This document shows, piece by piece, positions 55,717 to 64,000 of a stretch of 64,000 bases of DNA. Under the pieces are notes generated by a model that saw only the letters and a list, made by a program, of their open reading frames with translations, was not told the DNA's origin and made no database searches. A program made the position numbers and the translations under genes. How positions within the stretch are numbered: position 1 is the first letter of the stretch; each line of letters begins with the position of its first letter. This DNA comes from Phycisphaeraceae bacterium. Lineage in GTDB: Bacteria > Planctomycetota > Phycisphaerae > Phycisphaerales > Phycisphaeraceae. The DNA lies in the NCBI GenBank assembly GCA_028277745.1, contig JANQFR010000045.1:54605-118604 (forward strand). The letters are read 5' to 3'.

Positions 55717-56799
55717 ATGATCACGCTTCACGAAATCGCGGAAAGAGCCGGCGTTACGCAGATGACGGTATCGCGTGTGCTCAACGGCACGTACACGGCC
55801 AAACGGCCAACCGCCGTCAACCGTGCCGAGCGAATCCGTCGTTTGGCCCAAGAGATGGGCTACCGACCCAACACGGCCGCTCAAGCCACCGCTTCAGGAA
55901 AATTCAACAGCATCGCCATGGTCTGTGGCCATGGCAGAACGACCAGCACTCTTCCGCAAGCTCTGCTCTACGGCCTGACCGACGCGCTGGCTGAACAGAA
56001 GATGCAACTGGTCATGTCCCGTCTCAGCGACCAGGCATTGACCGACGATCAGCAGTTGCCGCTGTTTCTGCGCCAGCACACCTGCGATGGTCTATTGCTC
56101 AACTATACGCATTGCATCCCCGAGGGCACCCGCGAACTGATCGAGCAGTATCGGATCCCATCGGTCTGGCTGAACGTCAAGCAGTCTCATGATTGTGTTT
56201 ACCCCGACGACTTCTCCGCTTCCCGCGACGCGACGCGCTGGCTGATCAAGCAGGGTCACCGCCGTATCGTTTATGCTCATTTAAAGCTTCGAACGAACAA
56301 CGCGGTCCCCGATCACTATTCAGTCGCCGATCGCTTGGCTGGCTACAAAGCTGCCTTACAGGAAGCCTGCTTGCCAATGCAGGCCCTGTTGGAACGTGAC
56401 CTTGAGACTGAGGAAGAACGCGTCGTCCGAATCCGTGCGCTGCTGGCTTCGGATGATCGTCCCACGGCATTGCTTGGCTATGGGACGGAGCCATCTGCGG
56501 CCTACATGGCGGCGATGCAGCTCGGCTTACGCGTGCCCGACGATCTGCAACTGGTCGGTATCGACAACAACCTGATTACCCTCGGCGGCATCCCCATCCC
56601 GACGGTTCGCGTTTCTGCGAAAGCGCTTGGGCAGGCCGCGGCGGCAGCCGTCATCGCCAAGGTCGATCAGCCCGACCGCAAGCTTCCACCACTGGCGGTG
56701 CCGTTTGATCCGGAACCCGTGACAGACGAAGACGCCGCTTCTCCGGCGATCGATTTCGAAGAGCTTCTCAAGTGTGTCGGATCGCCTTCAATTGCGTAG
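55717..56799 (+). CDS. LacI-family transcription regulator
   Basis: A 360-residue LacI-type regulator. HTH and hinge: 'TLHEIAERAGVTQMTVSRVL', 'RIRRLAQEMGYRPNTAAQAT'; sensor segments: 'DGLLLNYTHCIPEGTRE', 'PSVWLNVKQSHDCVYPDD', 'GHRRIVYAHLK', 'RPTALLGYGTEPS'. A promoter and perfect palindrome lie just upstream. It heads the rightward group with PEP-CTERM, pseudopilin, a 1501-residue beta-helix protein and an SGNH hydrolase. It is paralogous to the regulator at 47744: both have the 'CVYP(A/D)D' sensor motif and 'RPT...RAERIRR' hinge. Confidence 0.9.
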   Translation: MITLHEIAERAGVTQMTVSRVLNGTYTAKRPTAVNRAERIRRLAQEMGYRPNTAAQATASGKFNSIAMVCGHGRTTSTLPQALLYGLTDALAEQKMQLVMSRLSDQALTDDQQLPLFLRQHTCDGLLLNYTHCIPEGTRELIEQYRIPSVWLNVKQSHDCVYPDDFSASRDATRWLIKQGHRRIVYAHLKLRTNNAVPDHYSVADRLAGYKAALQEACLPMQALLERDLETEEERVVRIRALLASDDRPTALLGYGTEPSAAYMAAMQLGLRVPDDLQLVGIDNNLITLGGIPIPTVRVSAKALGQAAAAAVIAKVDQPDRKLPPLAVPFDPEPVTDEDAASPAIDFEELLKCVGSPSIA

Positions 56800-56898
56800 C
56801 GGTCTGCGAGGCACAATCCTGGTTTCTCGTTTCTATCGTGAGGTATTGATGAATCATTCACTAACACACGTCGCAGTATTTTTAACGGAGGACTCGTG

Positions 56899-57549
56899 AT
56901 GAAGAAGTATTCCTTGCCCTTATTTGCATGGACGATTCTTACAACATTGATAATCATTGTTGCGATACCCGCAGCCAGCCATGCCAGCCTGATCCAGAAT
57001 CCGAGCTTCGAGCAGCCTGGTGTCGATACGTCAGCGGGTAGCGATGGATTCGATGATGCCACAAATGATGTTCCATTCTGGGAAGACGGCAGCGCGGGCC
57101 AGAACAACACCATTACCGGCACGAAAGATGTTGGGACGGATGCTCATTCTGGTGACTTTGTCGGAGCGCTGTATTGGTCTGGTGCTCCGTCTGTCGTCCA
57201 GACGACATCGCACATCATCAGCGTCGGCGAAGAGTTCACGATGACGTTCTGGCACCAAGGTGGTTTCAGGCCAGGTGACGCTGCGATTTACTATCTCGAC
57301 GGCGACACGCGGATAGATCTGGCTACGCAAGCCGTTTCAGGCGCCAGTGCCTGGACTGAGGTGCAGTTCACGGCGATCGCCACCGCGGCCTCGGTGGGTA
57401 AGCCGGTCGGCGTCTTGTTAAGGGGAACAGCTGCGAATCAAGTCTGGTATGACGATGTGTCGCTCACCGTTGTGCCTGAGCCCGCGTCGCTGGCGTTGAT
57501 GGGGCTTGGTGGGTTGGTGCTACTATCGCGGAGCCGTAAGTCGTATTGA
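56899..57549 (+). CDS. PEP-CTERM secreted protein
   Basis: A 216-residue protein; the ATG at 56899 is seven bases after GGAGG, and a GTG three bases earlier is less likely. Signal peptide MKKYSLPLFAWTILTTLIII... ends near SHA. The body 'SLIQNPSFEQPGVDTSAGSD' to 'NQVWYDDVSLTVV' is a galactose-binding-like jelly roll of the DUF642/HpiC1 type. The tail 'VPEPASLALMGLGGLVLL' plus SRSRKS is the anchor. It follows the LacI gene by 99 bases and is separated from the pseudopilin by a terminator. Confidence 0.87.
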   Translation: MKKYSLPLFAWTILTTLIIIVAIPAASHASLIQNPSFEQPGVDTSAGSDGFDDATNDVPFWEDGSAGQNNTITGTKDVGTDAHSGDFVGALYWSGAPSVVQTTSHIISVGEEFTMTFWHQGGFRPGDAAIYYLDGDTRIDLATQAVSGASAWTEVQFTAIATAASVGKPVGVLLRGTAANQVWYDDVSLTVVPEPASLALMGLGGLVLLSRSRKSY

Positions 57550-57564
57550 TCAAACCAGCCGTTT

Positions 57565-57597
57565 GATGGCCCGGCAAAACCGGGCCATCAGTTTTTC
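57565..57597 (+). terminator. Rho-independent terminator
   Basis: GATGGCCCGG (57565-57574), loop CAAAA, CCGGGCCATC (57580-57589), a 10-base perfect stem, followed by AGTTTTTC. It lies 15 bases after the PEP-CTERM gene and 25 before the pseudopilin start, so it may let the first genes be made in excess over the downstream enzyme genes. Confidence 0.85.
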
Positions 57598-57621
57598 TTC
57601 TCTCGGCCTCGAGGTGCGTCC

Positions 57622-58440
57622 GTGTCTAAACGCAATGCCTTCACGCTGATCGAATTGCTGGTGGTCATCAGTGTCATCGCGATGTTGATCGCACTGCTGC
57701 TCCCGGCCCTGAGCCGTGCCCGCACCGTAGCGCGGGATGTGTCCTGCAAAAGCAACTTGCGCCAACTGGGCATCATGAGCATGGTCTGGTCTATGGAGCA
57801 CAACGATGTGTTGGTCCACAACGGCTGGACAGGATCACCCAACGGCAATTATTACGGGGCCCAGCCGGGCGATGCGTCAAGAAATCTGTTCTCCGGGTCG
57901 TGGTACACAAAACTCGAAGCCTATAAAAGCCTTGGCAGCGGCCAGTTCACTATGATCCGCCCGAACTTTTACACCATCAACGACGGCGGGTCCATGCTGC
58001 ACTGCCCGCAACTGGTCAGCAATGTCAGCGAGTGGTGGTGGGAAGGTGTCTTGACCCACTACTCGTTAAACCGCTGGCTGGGTGGGCGCCGGATAGCCGG
58101 CACGAACGAAGGCCCGGAAGTGCCCCGCACCGACCTGCTGACCAGCTCAATCTGGTGGTTCAGCGATGGGGACATGTGGCCTGCGGCCGGGGCGTACAGC
58201 ATGTACGACAACTTCAGCCTGCACAACCCGTCGTATGACATCGTGAGCGGCCAGCGGCCATGGCCATATGAATTTGAAGGCGAGATGACGACGCACCCCG
58301 GCGCCAACGCCAATTTCCTGTTCGGTGACGGTCATGTTGATGCGCTCAGCGCCGACTGGATCATCAACCTTGCCGTCCCCTCTGGGAACGAAGCGCTCCA
58401 CCGCTTCAATGGCCGATGGAGTTGGCCGTGGCGTCCTTAG
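57622..58440 (+). CDS. Pseudopilin-like protein, H...DG tail
   Basis: A 272-residue pseudopilin starting at GTG 57622, with GAGGTG upstream. The very short leader MSKRN precedes '[20 protein letters not shown]', the prepilin cleavage and methylation site. C-terminal '[15 protein letters not shown]' is the H...DG motif with one extra residue. The middle is Trp/Tyr-rich. It begins 25 bases after a terminator, so its transcription may depend on read-through or an unseen promoter. Confidence 0.87.
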   Translation: MSKRNAFTLIELLVVISVIAMLIALLLPALSRARTVARDVSCKSNLRQLGIMSMVWSMEHNDVLVHNGWTGSPNGNYYGAQPGDASRNLFSGSWYTKLEAYKSLGSGQFTMIRPNFYTINDGGSMLHCPQLVSNVSEWWWEGVLTHYSLNRWLGGRRIAGTNEGPEVPRTDLLTSSIWWFSDGDMWPAAGAYSMYDNFSLHNPSYDIVSGQRPWPYEFEGEMTTHPGANANFLFGDGHVDALSADWIINLAVPSGNEALHRFNGRWSWPWRP

Positions 58441-58643
58441 CCGTTTCCCTTTCCCTCGCACCCTATAGCCTTACCAACCTATGTGACATGCTACTTCGCC
58501 CCGCCGCATCGTAAATCGCAAAAACTCTTCGCCTTAACTTGCCTTGTGAGACATGGCAGCACACGCCGCACGCGCCGACTGCCGATCCTTTGAGGCGTCG
58601 TACGCAAAAGCCCCCATACACACAACAGTCATCCGGAGTACCC

Positions 58644-61600
58644 ATGTTAGAGTCCAATCAAAATCGCAGCCAGATGAAGATCGTGCATCACACTTGCCAG
58701 ATGATGCTGGCTCTCATCACGGTTGGCGCAATAGTAATCGCGCCAGCTAACGTGCTCGCGGCCGAGGGTGATAGCGACACACGGCCTACGGCCGATCAGT
58801 TACCCCAAGGCGCCTGGGACAAGCCCACGCTCAGCGTCTGGGGTGAAGAGGTTGGCCAGAGCGCCGTTAACATCGACGGCACGGCGGAAATCAAGTGGCA
58901 GCCTGAGCCCTTTGTATTTGAAGCCGGTAAAACGGTGCGTTACATCGATTATGCGGAGGGCGACGATGCGAACGAAGGGACAAAGGCGAAGCCGTGGAAG
59001 CATCATCCGTGGGATTCGGCGGCGAGAGACAAGGCGGCTGCGTTTGAAGGCGTGGCGACGTATGTGTTCAAGCGGGGCGTAATCTATCGCGGCGCACTGG
59101 TTGGTGATGAATCCGGCACCGCTGAGGAGCCGATCCGCCTGACCAGCGATCCCACATGGGGCAGCGGTGAGGCGACCATCGCCGGCTCGGCCGCGATCAC
59201 CGGTGGATGGAAGAAACTTTCCGATGAACAGGCCACGGCGGCTGGTTTTCCGGAGCCATCGCATAGCAAGCTGTGGTATGTCGACCTGGAAGGCGACTAC
59301 GAGCCGCAGGCGTTGTGGGTGCTCAAGCCGGACGGCGAGCGTGAACGCCTGCTGCTGGCACGTTGGCCCAACTGGAAGATCGAGCATCCCTACAACCACT
59401 TTACTCAGTGGTTCCGTGCCGACAGAGTCGATAAGGGCTTCCCCCGCACCAGCATCTACGCGCCGAAAATACTCAACGATCCGGACCGTAACGCCTACAA
59501 GGGCGCGACGATATGGATGGACCACGCCAACACCAGCGGCGAGTTTTCCATCATCGGGCCGTACCCTTCGAGCGTGGGGCATTACGATCCGGCGACGGGT
59601 CGACTGCAACCGGCACTGACGCATCCGCGTCGTCATCCTGCCGCGAACGGGCCTTTCTACCTGGAGAACATGACCAAGTTCCTCGACGAAGCGGGCGAGT
59701 GGTACTACAGCCGTGCCGGCGACGATGAGCATCGGCTCTACCTGCGGCTGCCCGGCGACGGCGACCCGAACACGTTGACCGTCGAGCCGGCCCAGCACAA
59801 GGTCATCCTCGATATCCAGGGCGCTCAGCACGTGGAAGTCTCGGGCCTGACGCTCACCGGCGGCAACGCGATCCCATTACGCAACGCGCCGCGGGCCGGC
59901 GACTACGACATCCCTGGCAACCACGTCTTAATGGCGGCTATCCGCCTGAACAATGGCAGCAACAATATCATTCTGAAGAATCTCGCGATTGTCGATACTG
60001 CCGGCACAGGCATTGTCAACCACATCAGCGAAGAAAACACCGTTCTGCGTCACATTCAGATCAGCGACAGCCGATTCGAGGCGATCGATAATGGCGGCAT
60101 CAAACTCGTCCATAAGTCTTCGCCCATCCGTTTCCCCAACGGCCGCTTGACCGACATCAGTATCCTCCGCAACCAGCTAATTAATATTGGCTTGCGCTGC
60201 AGCACCGATCAGGGTGGGCGGGGCATCGATGTTGATGGCCTGGAAGTAGGTGAGATTGCCGGTAACATGGCTGAGTACATCGCTGGCCAAGGCATCAACG
60301 TGGTTGGCGGGCGCTTCGGTACAGACATGCCGCTCATTCGTATCCGTATTCACCACAACCTGGTGCGCGATACGCTGCTCCACAAGACCGACTTCGGCGG
60401 CATCGAATTCTGGGGGATCGGTCCGGCCTATGTCTATAACAACATCTCGATCAATCCCGTCGGTTTCGTTGCTCACCGCGACACTTACCACAAAAACCAA
60501 GCGTATTACTTCGATCACGGGGCGAAGGGATACCTGTTCAATAACATCGGTTGGTCAGGCTCGCACCCGGATGTTCGTGAAGACACGAGAGGTCAGTATT
60601 TCTTCCACGAGATCCGTAACCGCTGGAACCAGGCGTTTCACAATACCGCATTGAACTTCCGTGCCGCCAACTCCCACGCAAGCCGTCATGGGAGCCAGCA
60701 GCACTACCTGGCGAACCTGTTCATCAACTGCAACTCGGGCAGCAGCCACTGGACACTCGCCGAAGCCGCCGAGATCGGCTTTGCCCGGAATATCTACGCC
60801 GGTGAATTCGATAACGTCTACAACCGGTGGAAAGGCGACACCTTCTACAGCCCCGAGCAGTACCGGCAGAGCGTCGCTTCGCTGACGAACCACATCGCCA
60901 AGCAGTACGGCTGGGCTACGAACGACATGCCGATTCGCGATGCGAAGACGCACGACTTCCGTCTGACCGACACGTCAGCCGCCATCGACCGCGGCGTGAA
61001 GGTGTTTGTGCCGTGGGCGCTCGCCGGCACGGTGGGCGAATGGCATTTCCGTCTGCACCCGCGTGATCCCAATACGGTCCTTCCGTATGACGCGTACATC
61101 CAGCCGTTCCACGGGCAACACTCGTCCTTCCGGATGGGCGCCTCTGACATACCGGAAAACCAACTGGTCGGCAACGGCTTTACTGCGGAGCAGTATGTCA
61201 CCGGCCCGCTGGAAGACTGGACGCCCGGCGCCGTTGTGTTTGATGGTCAGAAGCAATTCACACTGGCACACAAGCAACTCGTGCAAGATTTCACCATCAA
61301 GCGCAACAAGGAGGATGTTACGGTGCCGGGCGCGGACCGAAAGACCGTGCGCATGACCGATAACAATTTCCTCATCGAGGCCGTATTGCGGATAGAAAAG
61401 GGGCAGGCCGGCGGGACAATCGCCGGCAAATTGGGGGATGATGCCGGTTATGCACTGCAAGTGGATGATGCCGGGCAATTAGCCGTACACCTGCGTGCGG
61501 GCAGCGATATCGCCACACAGACATCGCACACCGCGATCAACGATGGACAATGGCATCACGTATTGGTTGAGGTTGACCGTAAGCAAAGCGTGGTAAAGAT

Positions 61601-63149
61601 CTACATCGACGGCGAGAACGCCACGAGCAGCCTGACTGGCTCGCTACCCGCCGCCGACGCCACGCTGGATAACGTCGCTGATTTTGTTGTAGGACACGGG
61701 TTTGTGGGCGCGATAGATTACCTGCGTGTCTGTCGCGGTACGTTGGCTGATTCACAGACCACCATAGAAGAATTGATGGCTTGGCAGTTCAACGGGCCGG
61801 CCCTGCATGATTTTGTCGGCCGCGCCCCGACCGGTGGGGTCCGCGATGTCGGAGCGATTGAGCATCCGACAGTCACAGGACGGCAAACGATCAATTCCGC
61901 CGCGCCCAAAGCGATCGCAAAGGTCGCGCCTGCCGATGGCGATGAACTGAAAACCGGCCCCGATCGCACGGTTAAAACGCTGGATTGGGGCGCTGTGTCC
62001 GTACCCAAGCAGATCGCAGCGGGTCAGGTCCTTGATGTTCAAGTCGCCTTCGCAACCGAGACGATCGGCAAACCACACATCCTGCGTATCGACCTGCACG
62101 CGTTCGTGGGGCCTAAACGCATCCCGGGACATGGCCGGGCGCACCCGATCAAGGTTACGCCTGGATCGACCAAGCCCTACACGGCGGAATTGACCGTGCG
62201 CCCGCGTGAAGGCCTGACTCGTATCGCCGCGGTTATCTATGCTTCGCCCGACGGCTCGTACCAGAACAACACGGTGTCCACCGAAGTAGGCATTCCGATT
62301 GTTGAAGCCGCAGAAGGGGCAGTTAAAACCGGTGGTAGCCAAAACGATGGTCCACCGAAGGCGGATGTTCAAGTTAAAGAGTTCGATTGGGGGTCGATTA
62401 CCGTTCCGAAGAACACCGCTGTGGGCCAGAAGATGCCGGTCACGGTGAAGTTCAAAGACGACGCGGTGAACCAGTCGAGCAGCCTGCGCATCGACCTGCA
62501 CTGGTGGAAAGGACGAGACCGCGCGGGCGTGCTTGCCGCCGCCCGTCACCCCAATCCGAAGAGCGGTGAGTCGGTCACCAAGGAATTCACCATTCCCGAT
62601 AAGGAAGGGTTGGCTGCAATCGCCGCCGTGGTTTACGTCAGTCCCGACGGGTCATACGACAAGCGATATATTTCCGGGACGGCCGGCGGGATAGGCGTGT
62701 TGCCCGCGGATCAACCAACCAAAGCCCCGGGGGCTTCCGGCAAGGAGAAACCCGCCAAGCCTGTACCTGTTGCCGGCAAAGAAGTAGAAACCAAAAAGAC
62801 CGACTGGGGTACGCTCACCATCACCAAAAACCCCAGCGTGGGTCAGACGGCGGAGGTGACGGTGACGCTGGCGGAAGGCTTGGTTACCGAAACGACAATG
62901 CTGAAGGTTGATCTGCACTGGTGGAAAGGCCGTAACCGTGCGGGCGCGTTGGGGCGGTTTGGCCAGAAGAAGATTCAGCCCGGTGAAACCGGACCGTTTG
63001 TTTTCAGAAAGGCCGTGCCTGACAAAGACGGTATCGCTGCGATCGCCGGCGTTGTTTCGCTGAGCCCTGATGGGGTGTGGAACAACAGAACCCACTCAAG
63101 CGAGATCGGCACCCGCGTCAGCCGCAACCCCGCGACGGACAAGCCATAG
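58644..63149 (+). CDS. Large secreted beta-helix protein with LamG-like domain and three C-terminal repeats
   Basis: A 1501-residue exported protein; GGAG lies seven bases before the ATG at 58644, and a longer frame from 58539 has no site. Signal peptide with a hydrophobic core near residues 20-35 (MMLALITVGAIVIAPANVLA). Residues about 90-760 form a right-handed beta-helix like those of GH120/pectate-lyase-type enzymes ('YIDYAEGDDANEGTKAKPWK', 'VEVSGLTLTGGNAIPL', 'INIGLRCSTDQGGRGIDVDG'). Residues about 905-1040 are a concanavalin-like LamG domain ('NDGQWHHVLVEVDRKQSVVK'). Then come three related units at about 1108-1220, 1244-1360 and 1383-1495, each with 'DWG.(L/V/I)(S/T)(V/I)', 'LRIDLHWWKGR' and 'ASPDGSY'-like motifs. 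It is in the LacI(55717) group and probably acts on a surface-bound polysaccharide. Confidence 0.83.
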   Translation: MLESNQNRSQMKIVHHTCQMMLALITVGAIVIAPANVLAAEGDSDTRPTADQLPQGAWDKPTLSVWGEEVGQSAVNIDGTAEIKWQPEPFVFEAGKTVRYIDYAEGDDANEGTKAKPWKHHPWDSAARDKAAAFEGVATYVFKRGVIYRGALVGDESGTAEEPIRLTSDPTWGSGEATIAGSAAITGGWKKLSDEQATAAGFPEPSHSKLWYVDLEGDYEPQALWVLKPDGERERLLLARWPNWKIEHPYNHFTQWFRADRVDKGFPRTSIYAPKILNDPDRNAYKGATIWMDHANTSGEFSIIGPYPSSVGHYDPATGRLQPALTHPRRHPAANGPFYLENMTKFLDEAGEWYYSRAGDDEHRLYLRLPGDGDPNTLTVEPAQHKVILDIQGAQHVEVSGLTLTGGNAIPLRNAPRAGDYDIPGNHVLMAAIRLNNGSNNIILKNLAIVDTAGTGIVNHISEENTVLRHIQISDSRFEAIDNGGIKLVHKSSPIRFPNGRLTDISILRNQLINIGLRCSTDQGGRGIDVDGLEVGEIAGNMAEYIAGQGINVVGGRFGTDMPLIRIRIHHNLVRDTLLHKTDFGGIEFWGIGPAYVYNNISINPVGFVAHRDTYHKNQAYYFDHGAKGYLFNNIGWSGSHPDVREDTRGQYFFHEIRNRWNQAFHNTALNFRAANSHASRHGSQQHYLANLFINCNSGSSHWTLAEAAEIGFARNIYAGEFDNVYNRWKGDTFYSPEQYRQSVASLTNHIAKQYGWATNDMPIRDAKTHDFRLTDTSAAIDRGVKVFVPWALAGTVGEWHFRLHPRDPNTVLPYDAYIQPFHGQHSSFRMGASDIPENQLVGNGFTAEQYVTGPLEDWTPGAVVFDGQKQFTLAHKQLVQDFTIKRNKEDVTVPGADRKTVRMTDNNFLIEAVLRIEKGQAGGTIAGKLGDDAGYALQVDDAGQLAVHLRAGSDIATQTSHTAINDGQWHHVLVEVDRKQSVVKIYIDGENATSSLTGSLPAADATLDNVADFVVGHGFVGAIDYLRVCRGTLADSQTTIEELMAWQFNGPALHDFVGRAPTGGVRDVGAIEHPTVTGRQTINSAAPKAIAKVAPADGDELKTGPDRTVKTLDWGAVSVPKQIAAGQVLDVQVAFATETIGKPHILRIDLHAFVGPKRIPGHGRAHPIKVTPGSTKPYTAELTVRPREGLTRIAAVIYASPDGSYQNNTVSTEVGIPIVEAAEGAVKTGGSQNDGPPKADVQVKEFDWGSITVPKNTAVGQKMPVTVKFKDDAVNQSSSLRIDLHWWKGRDRAGVLAAARHPNPKSGESVTKEFTIPDKEGLAAIAAVVYVSPDGSYDKRYISGTAGGIGVLPADQPTKAPGASGKEKPAKPVPVAGKEVETKKTDWGTLTITKNPSVGQTAEVTVTLAEGLVTETTMLKVDLHWWKGRNRAGALGRFGQKKIQPGETGPFVFRKAVPDKDGIAAIAGVVSLSPDGVWNNRTHSSEIGTRVSRNPATDKP

Positions 63150-63367
63150 GTCCTTATGTACGGCCGAACTCTGCTCGACCGTTCTCAGGCAAAGTGTGCA
63201 TCTTCATTCCACCTAACTGATCCAACACGTTGATGTTAGGCCAGATGACATGCACCGTAGCTGGGATCCTGCAAGACATGATCTTCGCAGTCGCCTTGCG
63301 TCTATAGAAATCAAATTAGCCCTTAATGGTAAGGGTAACCCGTTGATTGGGCATCAGAGTTTTTTGT

Positions 63368-64000
63368 ATGAATTTACACTTCGCTTGTTTACGTTGTGCC
63401 TTGGTTTTAACCCTGTCAAATATAGTTGTAGATGTGGCAGGTGCGGACGCTTTGCCGCCTCACGGCATCGATTTCGACAAGCAGCAAGATATCGCTTTTT
63501 TTGGTGACAGCATCACTCACGGCGGGTCGTATCACCAATCTTTCCAACTCTTCCTGGTCACACGTTATCCGGGGAAAGATCTCTGGACGCACAATCATGG
63601 ACATGCCGGCGAACGTGCCGCGGGCGTTCTGAAGCGTAAGCTTGTTGCCATCGACTTCGCGCCTAGCCCGCCGGATGTGGTCTTTGTGTTTTTCGGCGCG
63701 AACGACGTGCGCAGGGGTCACGATCTTTACCGCCGAACCATGAACGAGTTAATCGTTCAGTTACAGGCCTTGGGTACAAGGGTCATCGCGATGTCTCCCA
63801 CACCATACGACAGCCAGCACACGCACTATCCCCAACCTGAAGGAGGAGAGGCACGCAGTATCAAAGTAAAAGAGTTCGCGGATATCAGCCGGGAAATCGC
63901 CAAGCAGCGCAATCTGTTGTTCATCGACGTTTATTCAACGATGGAGGCGGTGAATAGGGAAGGTCAGAAGATGGACCCAAAGTTCAGTGTGATCAAAGAT
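63368..64000 (+). CDS. SGNH/GDSL hydrolase, 3' end beyond the window
   Basis: The frame from the ATG at 63368 stays open to the last base (211 codons). Signal peptide: MNLHFACLRCALVLTLSNIV... ending near AGADA. SGNH blocks are present: 'IAFFGDSITHGG' with the catalytic Ser48, 'GHAGERAAG' with the oxyanion Gly81, and 'FFGANDVRRG' with Asn112; the His block lies beyond the edge. Such enzymes are esterases, and in this setting a carbohydrate deacetylase is likely. It follows the big beta-helix gene by 218 bases. No strong ribosome site is visible upstream of the ATG. Confidence 0.82.
   Translation, partial: MNLHFACLRCALVLTLSNIVVDVAGADALPPHGIDFDKQQDIAFFGDSITHGGSYHQSFQLFLVTRYPGKDLWTHNHGHAGERAAGVLKRKLVAIDFAPSPPDVVFVFFGANDVRRGHDLYRRTMNELIVQLQALGTRVIAMSPTPYDSQHTHYPQPEGGEARSIKVKEFADISREIAKQRNLLFIDVYSTMEAVNREGQKMDPKFSVIKD

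Noticed and set aside
55512..55724. 70-codon minus-strand frame containing 'RGLDSNQRP'
   Set aside because: This is the well-known false translation of a tRNA 3' end on the opposite strand.
1..64000. Exosortase, prepilin peptidase or pilus ATPase in the window
   Set aside because: None of their motifs was found; the sorting and processing machinery must lie elsewhere.

Overview
The window looks like the chromosome of a GC-rich marine-type planctomycete, most likely class Phycisphaerae. I infer this from the many secreted proteins ending in a PEP-CTERM tail of the 'PEPASLALLGLGGLL' + Arg/Lys type, the five single-gene pseudopilins with an N-terminal '[11 protein letters not shown]' signature and a C-terminal H...DG motif, an ECF sigma factor coupled to a membrane Ser/Thr kinase, and the abundance of secreted polysaccharide-degrading enzymes. 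No exosortase, integrase, transposase, rRNA or CRISPR array was recognised.

Layout. 1-1306: start of a large T5SS/PEP-CTERM-repeat protein (minus strand) with an apparent frameshift. 1950-4651: regulator (GntR/LacI-like), PEP-CTERM protein and pseudopilin, read leftward, diverging from a 1456-residue multidomain glycoside hydrolase (5026-9396). 9443-10324: aldo/keto reductase. 10386-13207: ECF sigma factor translationally coupled to a membrane kinase with a beta-helix-like extracytoplasmic domain. 13573-24853: eight PEP-CTERM genes head to tail, mostly overlapping or nearly so, with a tandem duplication and a decayed gene fused to its upstream neighbour. 24985-29846: AraC regulator, zinc alcohol dehydrogenase, aldo/keto reductase and Eis-like acetyltransferase. 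29857-32045: broken paralogue of a glycoside hydrolase. 32451-33467: beta-propeller glycosidase. 33895-39286: PEP-CTERM protein, XylR-type regulator, pseudopilin, membrane protein and a GH16 enzyme with an inserted discoidin-like domain; this stretch looks poorer in GC. 39470-40245: possible gene remnant. 40379-48790 (minus): LacI regulator, pseudopilin, PEP-CTERM protein, 1226-residue glycoside hydrolase, (alpha/alpha)-toroid protein. 49521-55222 (minus): LacI regulator, PEP-CTERM protein, pseudopilin, small secreted protein, beta-helix protein. 55717 to the right edge (plus): LacI regulator, PEP-CTERM protein, terminator, pseudopilin, 1501-residue beta-helix/LamG protein, SGNH hydrolase running off the end.

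The main pattern is a module repeated five times: one sugar-type transcription regulator, one PEP-CTERM protein, one H...DG pseudopilin and one or more secreted carbohydrate-active enzymes. I read these as planctomycete polysaccharide-utilisation cassettes in which a dedicated pseudopilin and a dedicated exosortase-anchored protein accompany each enzyme set, with no SusC/SusD pair present. Three of the LacI genes and the GntR gene have strong, mutually different inverted repeats upstream, suggesting separate inducers.

Other notable points are a 3' half of an initiator-tRNA-like gene at 55567-55598, tandem perfect palindromes at 55272-55297, several decayed genes, and a 39-residue protein with a perfect ribosome binding site at 49216. 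All functions are inferred from sequence by eye; no database search was run.
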